Origin: Plasmodium coatneyi
Taxonomy: Eukaryota > Apicomplexa > Aconoidasida > Haemosporida > Plasmodiidae
Reading direction: 5' to 3'
Length of the DNA stretch: 64,000 nucleotides
Assembly (NCBI RefSeq): GCF_001680005.1
Contig: NC_033567.1
Location: forward strand, 4,464,001 to 4,528,000
The stretch's first letter is position 1. Every line of letters begins with the position of its first letter. The notes beneath the pieces are model-generated. The model was not told where the DNA came from and did not search any database. It saw only the letters and a program-made list of their open reading frames with translations. Of this stretch, positions 10,533 through 21,447 are shown in pieces. Made by a program: the position numbers and the translations under genes.

Positions 10533-11105
10533 TTAAATAGTCCTGCGCTTTTTTCTAATTTTTTTCCTCTTATTGACATAAAAGCTCCAATACATTCCAG
10601 CGTTTCTTTTTTTAACTCCCATTTTTCCAATAATCTTGTAGTATTGTTTCTTCCTAATATTTTTGAGCCAACTAAAATGTAGTGTTTTCTCTACACCTGC
10701 GTTACGTATCGAATTGGTGGAGGGCGCTCCCGTTCCCTTTCCAGAGTCTTCACTGCGATGGGGATTCTGAACTCCGCAATGTCTACCTCTGATGCTGTTC
10801 CTTATGCCATGTGTTGGTATAATAAGTTCAGTGCTGTTTCCCAAATGGACGCTTCTTCTATGTCCTATTTCGTAAGTTAATCCTTTTCTATGATAGACGG
10901 TGCAGTCCCCGAATAGGAAAAAGGAAATATTATCATCCAACACGTTGCGCACCGCTTCGTCTTTTCCATTTGCTAAATTGTTAAAACTGAACCAATTTTT
11001 TGTGCGCACAATTTTGTTTACTAACTGAACAGACGCAAAGGTGGCCTTCTGATAGTTCTTACAGATTTTCCCAATTAAAGGAAGGCAACTTATTTTTTGA
11101 AACAT
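10533..11105 (-). CDS. conserved-looking basic protein, probably mitochondrial
   Basis: Single-exon frame of 190 residues from the ATG at 11105. The first ~45 residues have Lys/Arg, Ser/Thr and hydrophobic residues and no Asp or Glu, like a mitochondrial presequence. The middle is polar. The last ~50 residues are strongly basic and aromatic (FSWLKNIRKKQYY, then MYWSFYVNKRKKIRKKRRTI at the very end), as in rRNA-binding mitochondrial ribosomal proteins. I cannot match it to a named family; mitoribosomal function is inferred from charge and targeting only. Confidence 0.6.
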   Translation of the reverse strand: MFQKISCLPLIGKICKNYQKATFASVQLVNKIVRTKNWFSFNNLANGKDEAVRNVLDDNISFFLFGDCTVYHRKGLTYEIGHRRSVHLGNSTELIIPTHGIRNSIRGRHCGVQNPHRSEDSGKGTGAPSTNSIRNAGVEKTLHFSWLKNIRKKQYYKIIGKMGVKKRNAGMYWSFYVNKRKKIRKKRRTI

Positions 11106-12228
11106 CTTCTATGGGTAAAAAGTTCGGAGCAGTTGAGGTGTTCTTTCATTTTCCTTATGAGAGTATTACACGTTCTTTTTAGCTCTCCCCCAGGGATGCA
11201 TATACGTGGGTTTTTACGTGTGCATGTACGCCAGTATTTACACTCTGCGAAGAAGGATGGGCGAGAGCAAAACTTGTTCTCAGTGAATTCCTTGCAGCTG
11301 TCAGGTTTGAGGTTCCCTATTCATAAAAACATGCTTCATAAGATTGCCATTTTAGCAGTGGTTCGCATGTCATGGCTAATTTGAGAAAGGGGGAAGGAGA
11401 GGTGTTCCTCACACGGAAGCATGTTCCATATGAACAGCGGGATTTATAGTGACCGCTTGGGTTGCACGCAGGAAGGGCACAACTTATTTGCCTCACAAAA
11501 AGTGGAAATAAAGAAAATTGCATAAAACTGTGCGGAAAAAGGTTCGATAGGTTACAAAAAGGGAAGAACAAATTAGTGATGCAAAAAGGGGGTCGAAAAA
11601 GAGCTCATTCCGCGTGTACATATGAGAACGTAAGTATATATAGTTCCTTTTAAATGGCGCAATAGCGGGAATGCAGCGTTGGCTGGAAACGGAGCTTCCT
11701 CCGCTGTACTGTTTCGAGCAAATAGTTATATTTTTTTTTTATTACAATGTTGTGGGTGTGCCATTAAAATGCACCAACCTGTACACACAGCACACCTGAA
11801 CAATGAGAAGAGGGAATCCTTTTTTGAAGTGATTCCAAGCCATATGATTATGTCGACATATTGCATTTTTTAAACAGCACCATTAAAGGCACATGCCCCC
11901 CATGGACGCAGGTACGGTAGTAATGTGCGTCCCTGGGAGGAAAGACAAAATAATCCCGATGGTAGCGAACCGTATTTACACCCCACTGCAATTACATGGA
12001 GGGGAAAATATGACACACTTAAGCGTAAACAAGCGTAGTCGGACAAGCGACGATGCGCAGCATTATAACCTATGTAGGAGAGAATTAGAAATGCGTGTTG
12101 AAGACCCAGTGAAAAAAGGAAAAGGATTTTTTTTTTTACCATCCATACTTTTCTGCTCCTTTTGCGCAGAGACACACTTAAAATGATTGGCAAAAGAACA
12201 TTAAAAAAAATCAGGGGGTAGAGGTATT
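11106..12228. other. intergenic, no supported gene
   Basis: About 1.1 kb. Open frames on both strands (for example 11870-12193 minus and 11893-12186 plus) overlap one another, lack matching splice sites, and have random-looking composition. It probably contains 5' sequences of the minus-strand gene starting at 11105. Confidence 0.5.
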
Positions 12229-12594
12229 ATGGCCCTGCGAACATTCAGTGGTAAGTACCTAATTTCGCCCCCCTTATTCTGTAAAACGTCCAGTTATAGC
12301 TAGTCCCACGCGCATTATGTTTATATATATATGCGGACACATGTTCACACATGCTCAGACCTGTTTCTGCGTCTCGCGTACTAACATTCGAATATTTCCC
12401 CCTTCTTAAGCGCACGCTAACTTTTTTCCAAAAAGGAGGTAGAAAACTGTTTTTTTTTTTTTCTGTTTTTCTTTTTTAGCTTCCTCAGGTATAACAAATT
12501 TATAGAACTCTTTCCTGTCCATTTTCTTCGAACGCATGTAGGAAGTTTTTTCCCCTTTTCTTGTACACACATGTAGTACCTTCCAACACTTCTC
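12229..12594 (+). CDS. candidate three-exon microprotein with a 9-nt microexon
   Basis: Exon 1 (12229-12250) encodes MALRTFS and ends at a perfect GTAAGT donor. After a strong pyrimidine tract and TAG, nine bases (about 12480-12488) are followed by GTATAA. A third exon begins after ATGTAG near 12573. Both junctions keep the frame and the product is 32 residues (MALRTFSASSVPSNTSRVQL to ...EKKNDE) ending at TAA near 12657; the end coordinate given marks the region with clearest signals. No family is recognised. An overlapping minus-strand frame (12406-12663) is an alternative reading of the same DNA, so this is a candidate only. Confidence 0.22.
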
Positions 12595-12663
12595 GTGTCC
12601 AACTTTTTCCTCTTTATCGAACGGAAAAGAAAAACGACGAATAAGACGTTTAACGATGTGCAA

Positions 12664-12710
12664 AGTTTTGCGAAATGTTTTGCTCCCATGCGATTATACT
12701 ATCGTGCTAA

Positions 12711-12741
<31 letters not shown>

Positions 12742-13370
12742 GTCTATTTAAAGGGAGCGTTCATTTTTTTTTTTTTTTTTTGACAAAATTAAAAATTAAA
12801 CTTTTTCATTTTTCCATTTAAATATTTCTACAAAATTTTATTTTCCCTTTTTTCTTTTCAAATTTATCATTTTTGCATTTTAATTTTTTTTTCCACACGT
12901 TTTTGACAAAAAGGAACATATTAATATTTTTAAAACGATTAACCACGCCTTCCATCGCTTTGCTTCACAATTTCTTCTGCTTCGTCCATTTCGTCCACTT
13001 CCTTCTCTTTTAAACACAAAATTAAAGCAATTGCTTGATTAAAAAATTCACTTCATGCTTCACATTCACGTTTAAGATAAAACACATTCAGTCGAACACA
13101 TCCCTGTCGTCCCTCCCCTTTGGCAAAATTACACATTAAAAAACGATTGGAATAATTTTTAACACAGTGGTAAGTATATAGAGGGCGAAAAGCTTTATTA
13201 TAAAGCATCCATTTTGTAAACAAACTTTGAAGGGAAAAGCAAAAGAAAATATTTCTATATACTTCACAAAGAAGAAAAACACTTATTTTTATTTTTGCAG
13301 GGAAGAAACACACATACTTTCGACAGTCCTTCAAATAACATATTTACCGCAAAATTCTTAACTTTTAAAA
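12664..13370 (+). promoter_or_regulatory. probable aldolase promoter and 5' UTR
   Basis: T-rich stretch with several long homopolymer runs (12711-12737 and 12765-12781), ending in AACTTTTAAAA directly before the proposed aldolase start codon. No coding exon is supported here. Long poly(dA:dT) tracts of this kind are common in promoters of highly expressed Plasmodium genes. Confidence 0.4.
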
Positions 13371-14492
13371 ATGGTAAGGCATAATGACGAACTGGAGTTT
13401 GCTCATATGTATGTAGTACATGCGAACGTTTAGTGATTTGGGCATTTACATAATACACGGGTGGGGGAAAAAAAAAAAAAGGTTTTTTTTCCTTTTTTTA
13501 CATTCGCATTTTATGGGTATACTTCGCTTTTTCCATTCGTGTTTACATTTGCAATCGTTTTTTTTTTTTTATGCTAAAGAAGAGCTGCGTGGGTGGCACT
13601 TCTCGCGTTGCACCAGGAAGAGTTTACATTTTTTGTACCACCCTTTGGCAGTTTACATACACGCCGTTGGGAGCTGCACTTAATAGGGAGTAACCCCATG
13701 TAGTGCACTTTTGTTCCCACTTTTGAGCCCAATTTTACGCGCATTCTTGAGTACATATTTTCGTGAGCACATACGAACTTCTGCCTCGTGCAATTTCTAC
13801 AAAAGGCGATGTGGTGGAAAGTAATACCACATCGTTTGAGCAACCACGGAATCGGTGTTTACCGGGTAAATCATTGACCGGGGCATGCAGGTGATGTATG
13901 TTAAGAGATTTACATTGGCATACCACAAGGGGCACATACGCATTAACTGCATATATAAATATGTCACTTATACGAGTTTTACATGTTAACACCACTTCTG
14001 CGCATTTCCAAATTTGTTGAATTTTTTGTATGTCGCTTTTTTATTCCAAATATATAAATTCATTCGCGAATACTTTTGTTACATTTTTTTCACAAGAAGC
14101 AAAAAATATATATGCATAATTTTTGCTAAACTTTTAATATAATTTTCCTGCGTGCGATAGCCCTATAAGTATATACATATATATAACTATACCTGTACGT
14201 AGAATATCTGATTGCTCACAAAATGGTACTAAGCATAATTGAGAGTTTTTCACTTGTTGAAAAAAGAGAGAGTTGACCAAATGTTTGGGGTTTGAGGAGT
14301 GCGCCTCACCCCAGTATGATAATGCCCTTTCCGTGCTACATTCGTGTGATATTTATGTGGGTTTTCCGCCTTTCCCCTCCCTTTGTACATGTACCCATTG
14401 TAGTGTACATAAAATTGTGTGCGTGATAGTATATACTACATACCCAGAAGAATACAATTTGTGCACGAATCACGAATTGGCTAGCTGAGCAG

Positions 14493-14525
<33 letters not shown>

Positions 14526-15694
14526 TATCTTCCCATTATGGCCCTGCAATTACTGATGTCTATATATTTTTGCCCCCCTCCTTGCAGGCCACAGTATCCG
14601 AGTATAAAAACGCCCCCCAGAAACTACCCGCAGATGTTGCTGAAGAAATAGCAACCACAGCAAAGAAGCTTGTTGAAGCAGGAAAGGGAATTTTAGCTGC
14701 CGACGAATCGACCCAAACTATTAAGAAAAGGTTCGATAACATCAATGTAGAAAATACCATCGAGAACAGAGCTGCCTACAGAGACCTACTTTTCGGAACG
14801 AAGGGATTAGGCAAATATATATCAGGAGCAATTCTCTTTGAAGAGACCCTATTCCAGAAGAATGAAGCTGGTGTCCCCTTGGTAAATTTATTACACGATG
14901 AGGGAATAATTCCAGGAATTAAGGTTGACAAGGGTTTAGTTACAATCCCATGCACTGACGATGAGAAGTCAACCCAAGGATTGGATGGTCTAGCTGAGAG
15001 GTGTAAAGAATATTACAAAGCTGGTGCAAGGTTTGCAAAATGGAGAGCTGTATTAGTAATTGATCCAGCAAAGGGAAAGCCAACTGATTTATCCATTCAG
15101 GAGACTGCATGGGGATTAGCTAGATATGCATCTATCTGCCAACAGAACAAACTCGTACCAATTGTTGAACCCGAAATTTTGGCTGATGGTTCTCACACTA
15201 TAGAAGTATGTGCTACTGTAACTCAGAAGGTCTTGGCTTGTGTTTTTAAAGCTTTACATGATCAGGGAGTTTTGATGGAAGGAGCTTTATTGAAGCCCAA
15301 CATGGTGACCGCAGGATACGACTGTCCTGTGAAAACCAAAACGCAGGACATTGGTTTCCTCACTGTGAGGACTTTAAGTAGGACGGTTCCACCAGCTTTA
15401 CCAGGAGTTGTATTCTTATCCGGAGGTCAATCAGAAGAAGAAGCATCTGTCAATTTGAATTCCATCAATGCGTTAGGTCCACACCCATGGGCATTGACCT
15501 TTTCCTACGGTAGAGCATTACAGGCATCTGTCTTGAATACCTGGAAAGGAAAGAAGGAGAATGTTAAGAAGGCCCAAGAAGTGTTACTAAAGAGAGCAGA
15601 AGCGAACTCCTTGGCGACATATGGAAAGTACAAGGGAGGTGCAGGCGGAGCCGATGCAGGTGCATCCCTTTACGAAAAGAAGTACGTCTATTAA
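13371..15694 (+). CDS. fructose-bisphosphate aldolase, class I
   Basis: Glycolytic class I aldolase, cytosolic, splitting fructose 1,6-bisphosphate; in apicomplexans it was also proposed to bridge adhesins to actin. Exon 2 (14588..15694) starts after CTTGCAG with [20 protein letters not shown] and ends [11 protein letters not shown]. The class I features are present: [17 protein letters not shown], the Schiff-base lysine in [24 protein letters not shown], and the C-terminal Tyr. Exon 2 has no in-frame ATG before the internal LMEG, so the start must come by splicing. The best candidate is a bare ATG at 13371-13373 followed by GTAAGG, giving 369 residues, the P. falciparum length. A second ATG-GT at 14223 has a weaker donor. 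The coding sequence has the even, GC-richer codon use of a highly expressed gene. Confidence 0.95.
13374..14587 (+). other. aldolase intron 1 (1.2 kb)
   Basis: Long first intron running from the GTAAGG donor at 13374 to a T/C-rich acceptor ending TTGCAG at 14587. It contains a run of 29 adenines at 14493-14521 and several AT-rich segments (14030-14200). No independent gene is visible in it. If the start codon is instead at 14223, the first half would be 5' flank. Confidence 0.65.
14493..14521 (+). repeat. poly(A) tract, 29 nt
   Basis: Uninterrupted adenines within the aldolase intron, 66 bases before the splice acceptor. Confidence 0.95.
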
Positions 15695-16737
15695 GATTTT
15701 CTGGCACGAAGAAGAATTAAAAAAAACATTGGCACTTTGGATATAAAACATCTGCAATGTGTGTAAATGTGAACAATATGAGTGACCCCTCTGATGAAGC
15801 GCTACAAAACGAAGACTTTACCTTTACGAAGTGTCCTACTAGATAGAGATTCGCATAAACCTGTGCAGATAAGCAGCTATATATCTGCTGCTCGCCGCAT
15901 AAGATCCTTCCATTTATGCGTACCAGTACCACCTGCACATACACCTCCTGTACGTACTAAACCACTTCATAGCCCGATGTATCTTTATTTCCCCCCAAGC
16001 CTATACGTATATATGCATTCCATGTACTATTAGCAAAAATTTACTATTTTTCTGATTAAATTAGTGCTTTGATCGAGTGCCAACAAAGGTGTATATGAGC
16101 ACGTGAACCCATGTATGTATGCACGTATGTGCATGTGTACGTGTGTTCATGTGTTCCATGGATTATTATTTTTATACCACGTGTCAAACCATGCAGCGAA
16201 GACTTTTTAATATTAATTAAAAACGAGTCAACCGAAAAAAAGAAAAAAAAAAAATTGGGGGTACAGAAAAAGCTAGGGGAAAACAAATTCGGGTTATTCT
16301 ACCTAGATGGTCGTTTCATATATGTGCAAATGAAACATGTAATAGTTGAGCATTACGCTATACTAAAAAAAAAAGCGTGAGGAGGAGTTCACTGGGGTAA
16401 TGTACAAAGGATGTAAGTGCAAAATTGCGCGTTACAAGTGGCGGTCTATATAAGCCCATTGGGGGTGTTTCCTCATAAGAAGCTTACAAATTTGTTGGCC
16501 ACCCCGAATTCACCTCTACTAACTGGGTGTACGTATGGCATACACATTTCAAACAATAATACATATAACTATGGTTACAAAAAAAAAAAAAAAAAAAGTG
16601 AAAAATTACAATTCCGCTATGACACATGGAACTGCAAATTTCAGCTCCCTTTCTTTCCATGGCATGAGGAGCAACTCTTGGTAGACTTGTTTACTTTTTT
16701 GAGAGAAATTAGGCTAACCTTGTTGATGCTTTGTCGC
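15695..16737. other. aldolase 3' flank, convergent intergenic region
   Basis: About 1 kb between convergent genes. The frame 15782-16033 (+) and the 131-residue frame 16417-16812 (+) lack conserved-looking content; the latter is broken by a lysine run encoded by poly(A) and lies antisense to the last exon of the minus-strand gene. Confidence 0.5.
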
Positions 16738-17923
16738 TTAAATGAAAATAATGTAGCTAGAAGGGAAGATAATAATATGAAGCGCTACACAGCGTTAGGA
16801 ATTACGAAATAATGAGAAGGTAAAGATGCAAGTAATTTTACCAACAAGTGGCACTTCACAGGAAGTCCAATTGAATTGGACAAATGTTTGACTGCCTCGT
16901 GGTTACCTTAAGATGCAGCCGAGCCATCCTGGGATGAGAATCTTGTGGTACTCCCTGAAAATTATTTTGCTAAATAAAATTTAAAGGTAAAGCGCGCACG
17001 TTGGAGAAGAAAAAAAGGCAGAGTAATTATAAACATGTTTTACAATTTTCCTCTTTATCGCTCTTTTTTTTTTTTTTTTTTTAAAATAAAAAAAGGTCTT
17101 ACTTGAATGCGGAAGCTACGAAGCCAGAACATATGGGGGAAACCACGCTATTCTCAAGTACTTTGTTCAATTCCCAGCACGTTAAGGTGCAGAAGCCTGT
17201 AGAATTGGGCAACCGACGGGGTGTACGTGTGTGTGTGGAATGACAAATATATATATGTAAACGGAAAAATAGTAAAATGACATGGAAGTAAGATAGAAAG
17301 CAGATTATATCTTTAATACACTCCACTTTTGCGCACATCTGTGTATGAAGTGAAATACTAAGAATGTTCCCCCAAGTACGGATACGTGTAGACATAGGTA
17401 TATGGTTCAACTGGGCACTGCTTAAAATCAAGAAGGGGAATAAAATGGGGCCTCTTCATAAACAATGTGCACACATATGAAGGTATATGAAAGCGGATCT
17501 CTCTCGCTATGCAAGCTTACATGTCCAGAATGCAAGTCTCGAAGCGAGGAAATTTGAGACCTCAATGTTTTTCTTCAAATTAGATAAATTACGGAAGGGA
17601 AAAAAATTACAGATATATCTGTTGCCCTTACGACTGCTGTAGTAGTTTAATTTACTAGCCAGACGGATTTTTCTATGATGAGATAAACACTTGGGTGATA
17701 AGTGAGCTGTGCTAGAAGGACCGTTATTTCGTCCTACTGAACAGAACCCTTTTTTTAAACAATGAAATATCAAGTTGTCATTTTTATATACATAAAATTT
17801 TCTATAAATTTCACGTCTAAAAACATATCCAATTATGACCCCATTTAGGTACATTCGAATGGTGTATATGGATACGATGTTTTTGCACTTTATTTGGCTA
17901 TCCTCCTTCATCATATCATTCAT
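16738..17923 (-). CDS. four-exon protein with three hydrophobic C-terminal segments, unknown
   Basis: Assembled by hand from four minus-strand exons: 17923..17521, 17196..17103, 16954..16907 and 16756..16738 (187 residues). Every junction is GT-AG with good donors (GTAAGC, GTAAGA, GTAACC) and T-rich acceptors, and all three phases (1, 2, 2) fit, which is unlikely by chance. The N-terminal ~110 residues are basic and polar (many Lys, Arg, Tyr). The C-terminal third has three short hydrophobic segments: LAFWTCFCTLTCWEL, VVSPICSGFVASAF and ILIPGWLGCILSYIIFI. This is reminiscent of small Tim17/22/23-type inner-membrane proteins (Gly-containing helices, basic N-side), but I cannot claim membership. 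The start ATG has an AAA context. Confidence 0.7.
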
Positions 17924-18688
17924 TTTAGCCTGTCCTCATATCAGTTGCTTTGTTGTGAGGTTGGTTGATTGCGTACTTGTGGGCGGGGGGCTCCTTATGC
18001 GCCGTTCCTGGTATTTCAATTATTACGCTTCAATTTTTCAGTTTTTATTTTTCATTTTTTTTTTGCCTTATTTTAACACTTCCTCGGTGACAACTGGCAT
18101 AAGCCGAAAAAGGGAAATGCGGAAAAAGGCCACGCAAGCAACTCACGTAAACTCACCAAAGCTCACACAAACGCACATGCAATGAGCGAAGGCGTAAACA
18201 CATGGATGGATAAGCCTGTGTATATGTTCGCATGTATGTATTACAAATCATTGCGTTTTTATTTATTTTTTTTTTGGGGGGGAAAGCCCCTCCTCCGCCT
18301 ATTTAGTGTGGTTTAATTTTTGCTAAATTGACAAGAAAGCGCTTGTGGCTTAGATGTATATGTTGAGAACAGCTGAACGTGTATTTTATCCTCCTCAGTT
18401 TTGTTCTTCCATTTTTTTTTACACTTGTCGTGTTTTCCGTTGCCCCAATAGGGGAAGAAAATTGGTGCATTCTTTAAAAAGGGATAGGAGAATACAAGGG
18501 GGGGACAAAAATTCGTTCCACATTTTGCATGAAATTTTATTGTTTCCTATTATGCAACAACGCTAACGCTGTTTGGGTGGGTATATATATGAAGTAGCTA
18601 CTCAGCTACGTATTGATGGATGGACGGATGTAAGTACATATGAGTTCATGTATGGATGGATGTGTTCTTTTTTGGGGAGAGGGGTCTC
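17924..18688. other. intergenic between two minus-strand genes
   Basis: About 765 bases, upstream of the gene starting at 17923 and downstream of the coiled-coil gene ending at 18689. It contains T-rich stretches and short frames only; nothing supportable. Confidence 0.5.
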
Positions 18689-19186
18689 TCACATGATGGC
18701 CTTCTTAATATTTCCAAGCTTCGTTTCCAAGTTTTTGATGAAGCACAAATTTTTGTTCCTCTCCGTGGTCAATATATCTACCTGCTTTTTTATGTCTTCG
18801 TTTTTTTCATTTATTATATTAATTTTTTGGAGCGCATCATTTTTAAAGCTCTCCATTTGGTCGTACACCTTTTTCTTTTCCTTATTCAAAAATTCGGTGA
18901 TGGTGCCTTTTTTTTCTTCGTACAATTTGAGGTAGAGGGCGTTTTCCAAGTTGGCCTTCTCTTCTGTGGGGATGTACCTTTGGGCGGACACGTCCTGCAG
19001 CGTCTTTGCGAGCTCGCCTATCTGTTCAAGGAGTGGGATGGTCAGGAAAGGGGAGAAATACGCCTATGTGTAGATGCACCCCTATGCGTAGATGCATTGG
19101 TAGCTATTTTATAGTGCTGCGCGTTTGTTCCCCTTTTCCAGTACCTTCGTGCTTAAGCCTTTCGGCTCTGTGGCATTATCTGTCAT
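18689..19186 (-). CDS. small coiled-coil protein, unknown function
   Basis: Two exons, 19186..19145 (MTDNATEPKGLSTK) and 19021..18689, joined in phase 0 by a 123-base GT-AG intron; 124 residues. After IGELAKTLQDVS, most of the protein reads as a continuous amphipathic helix: charged Lys/Glu with regular Leu/Ile/Val (YLKLYEEKKGTITEFLNKEK, KINIINEKNEDIKKQVDILT). There are no catalytic motifs or signal peptide. The length and helical content fit a subunit of a coiled-coil complex such as a prefoldin-like, kinetochore or BLOC-type assembly, but nothing picks one. It is divergently arranged with eIK1. Confidence 0.75.
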
Positions 19187-21164
19187 TTTAGGAAAAAAAG
19201 GCAAACGGGCAAACACGAAGCGGCCACGTGATCTTCTACTAATTGTCCCAAACGTAGCGTTATGCAACTCCCTCAGTAGTGTTAAAAAAAGATTATTTTG
19301 GAGGGAAGCAAATACTCAAAAGTGTACACACAAATATGCCCGTCAGGTGTGCCTCTATTCCTTCTTGAAGAATACTCATGTGGGTTTATAAACACGGCGC
19401 GCGCGTTTAGAAGTTAGGTTTAGTTCAAATAAATAGGAACAAAATGTTATGTGCACATTTTAGGTGGTCAAAAGGGAAAATTTATTTTTTCTCAACTTTT
19501 TCTTCAAAGGGGAAAATGCAGTTATCGTGGTGTCTAAATGTTTTTTTTCAAAAAAAGAAACTATTTATGCTAGATGGTTACCCCGACTAATGATCCTTGG
19601 GGGGAGGAACACCTTCACAGTTAAGGCACGTAAAAACGGTTATTTATTTTTTCTCATTTTCCCCTTCTTTGAGCAAATTTAACCACAACGCAAAATCGCA
19701 ATTTTCATTCGAACACATAAAAAGACGTCTTGTTTAAGATGGAACATCTTAAAAAAAAAAAAGAAAGAAAGCGCATGTTGCGCATAACTTATTTATGATG
19801 TATCGGTAATATGCACATTGGTAACTATGACACTTTGGAATCTTTTTTTTTTTCCTTCATGGCAAGAGCATACAAATTGCAGTGCCCGAGATGTGATCAT
19901 CGCAAAATTGCCCTGCTAGCGTATTCCGAAATAAGGAAAATTTCACTGGCGCGATTTAGACTTACGGACAGGCCTTTTAGAACTTACATTTTTAAGCTGG
20001 CCTTGCCAATAGGCGTTCCAATTTGCCCTTTTAATTACACAAATAAATTGCTTCCAAATTTTCCTCTTAAGGTACCTTATTAATTACGTTTTTAATTACC
20101 TTTTTAATTTCCTCCCCCCTCCTTTCAATTGCGCACATTCATTTCAGCCAAGAGGGATTTATATATCCTCCCGTCTGTCATTACGAGAGCGAGCGAACAT
20201 TTCCGACTTGCGTATTTCCCCCAGTTTTACACTGGTCGAAATGATTTTTTTTAAATAATGTGTGTTATTTTATTAGCAGTGTAAAAGGGAACGACGCAAG
20301 AAGGAATATCTTTAAAAGAAAATATAATGTGTGGTGTAGTTCCCATCCAAATGAGAAATTCTCCTTCCCTTTTTGTAAACCAAAATGGAGGGAATGCTTT
20401 ACTAATTCTAACGATAACGCGGAAGACGTGACATAGTGTAAAATGACCTAATGTGTATAATGCTTTACACTACTGCGTTATTAGGTCATTTTGATACTCT
20501 GCTATTATATTTGCTTTTTTTTTGAATTTCTTTTTTTTTTTTTTTTTCCTGTACATACAACATATCCCGTTTGATAAGAACAGTCTGAAAAAAAAGGGGA
20601 AAAAATTGAAAAGTGTGCAAATTTTTAAAAGAAAAGTTTTCCAGAACTTGCCAAGGTGTGTGAACAAATATTGTGAAAGGTCCAGTTGCCCTGCGTGTGA
20701 GAAAGAGACATATACGTGCATGCGGAATTCAGTCTTTGCCTTTTCCTTTTCTGGAAGTGGAACGTTGCACAGATTTGGGCAACCCATTTTCGTCCCACTG
20801 GAAGAGCAAAAGTGAGAAAATTACGAATCGAAACGAAGAAGGCACAGAACAGGAAAAAGTTGGAACATAGTAAGAACAAAGTATAGAACCAACATAAAAA
20901 GGACAAAGCTAAAACCTGCAACATATAACTTGAAAAGCAAATTTTCCAAATTGCACATGTACCAACTGCGAAACGAACAAGTCGACCGCACGGTCAGAAG
21001 AACTACAAAAGGGTGGAAGTAACAAAATATATATGCCCTAAAGGGAAGCAAAAGAACAAAAATAAAATTAATCCAGGAAAAAAAACGTCTTTGGAAAATG
21101 ATCTGCGAAAATGTGTCCTCGTTAGTCGTTCGAATGTCAGAAAAATGATATTCCCAGGGGGGAA

Positions 21165-21197
<33 letters not shown>

Positions 21198-21447
21198 ATC
21201 AAAATAACGCAACGTAACGTATTATATTGCAAAACGCAGCAAAGTAACTTGAGAACCAACCAGGGGAAAATTTCCCCAAGGAGGATAGCAATTAAGACCA
21301 AGTCTGGGCGGCTTTCCTGCAGTGACATTCGACGTGTAATACACTTCCCACGTATGTGTGTGCTTGTGTGTCATATGTTTTCATCCTGTGCACTCGCATT
21401 TGCATCTCTGCGCTTCGCACAGTGAAGGGTGTAAGCAGAGCGAAAAC
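19187..21447. promoter_or_regulatory. 2.3-kb bidirectional upstream region (coiled-coil gene / eIK1)
   Basis: No exon with both good splice sites and sensible coding was found. Open frames at 19464, 19811 and 20470-20815 are homopolymer-rich. The stretch contains competing inverted repeats at 20435-20492 (listed separately) and a poly(A) run at 21169-21189. It should contain the eIK1 promoter. Confidence 0.4.
20435..20492. repeat. two overlapping, mutually exclusive inverted repeats
   Basis: AAAATGACCTAAT (20440-20452) is the exact reverse complement of ATTAGGTCATTTT (20480-20492). AGTGTAAA (20435-20442) is the exact reverse complement of TTTACACT (20464-20471). The first arms of both pairs overlap, so only one hairpin can form at a time. 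Confidence 0.8.

Noticed and set aside
12406..12689. Two overlapping minus-strand frames of 85-90 codons
   Set aside because: Both are lysine-rich readings of T-rich DNA in different frames, with no splice partner; they compete with the plus-strand microprotein model.
16417..16812. 131-codon plus-strand frame
   Set aside because: Interrupted by a poly(A)-encoded lysine run, no conserved-looking segment, and antisense to exon 4 of the minus-strand gene at 16738-17923.
17507..17520. Stop after ...TCKLA as the end of a single-exon gene
   Set aside because: The sequence at the end is a GTAAGC donor, and the downstream exons match in phase.
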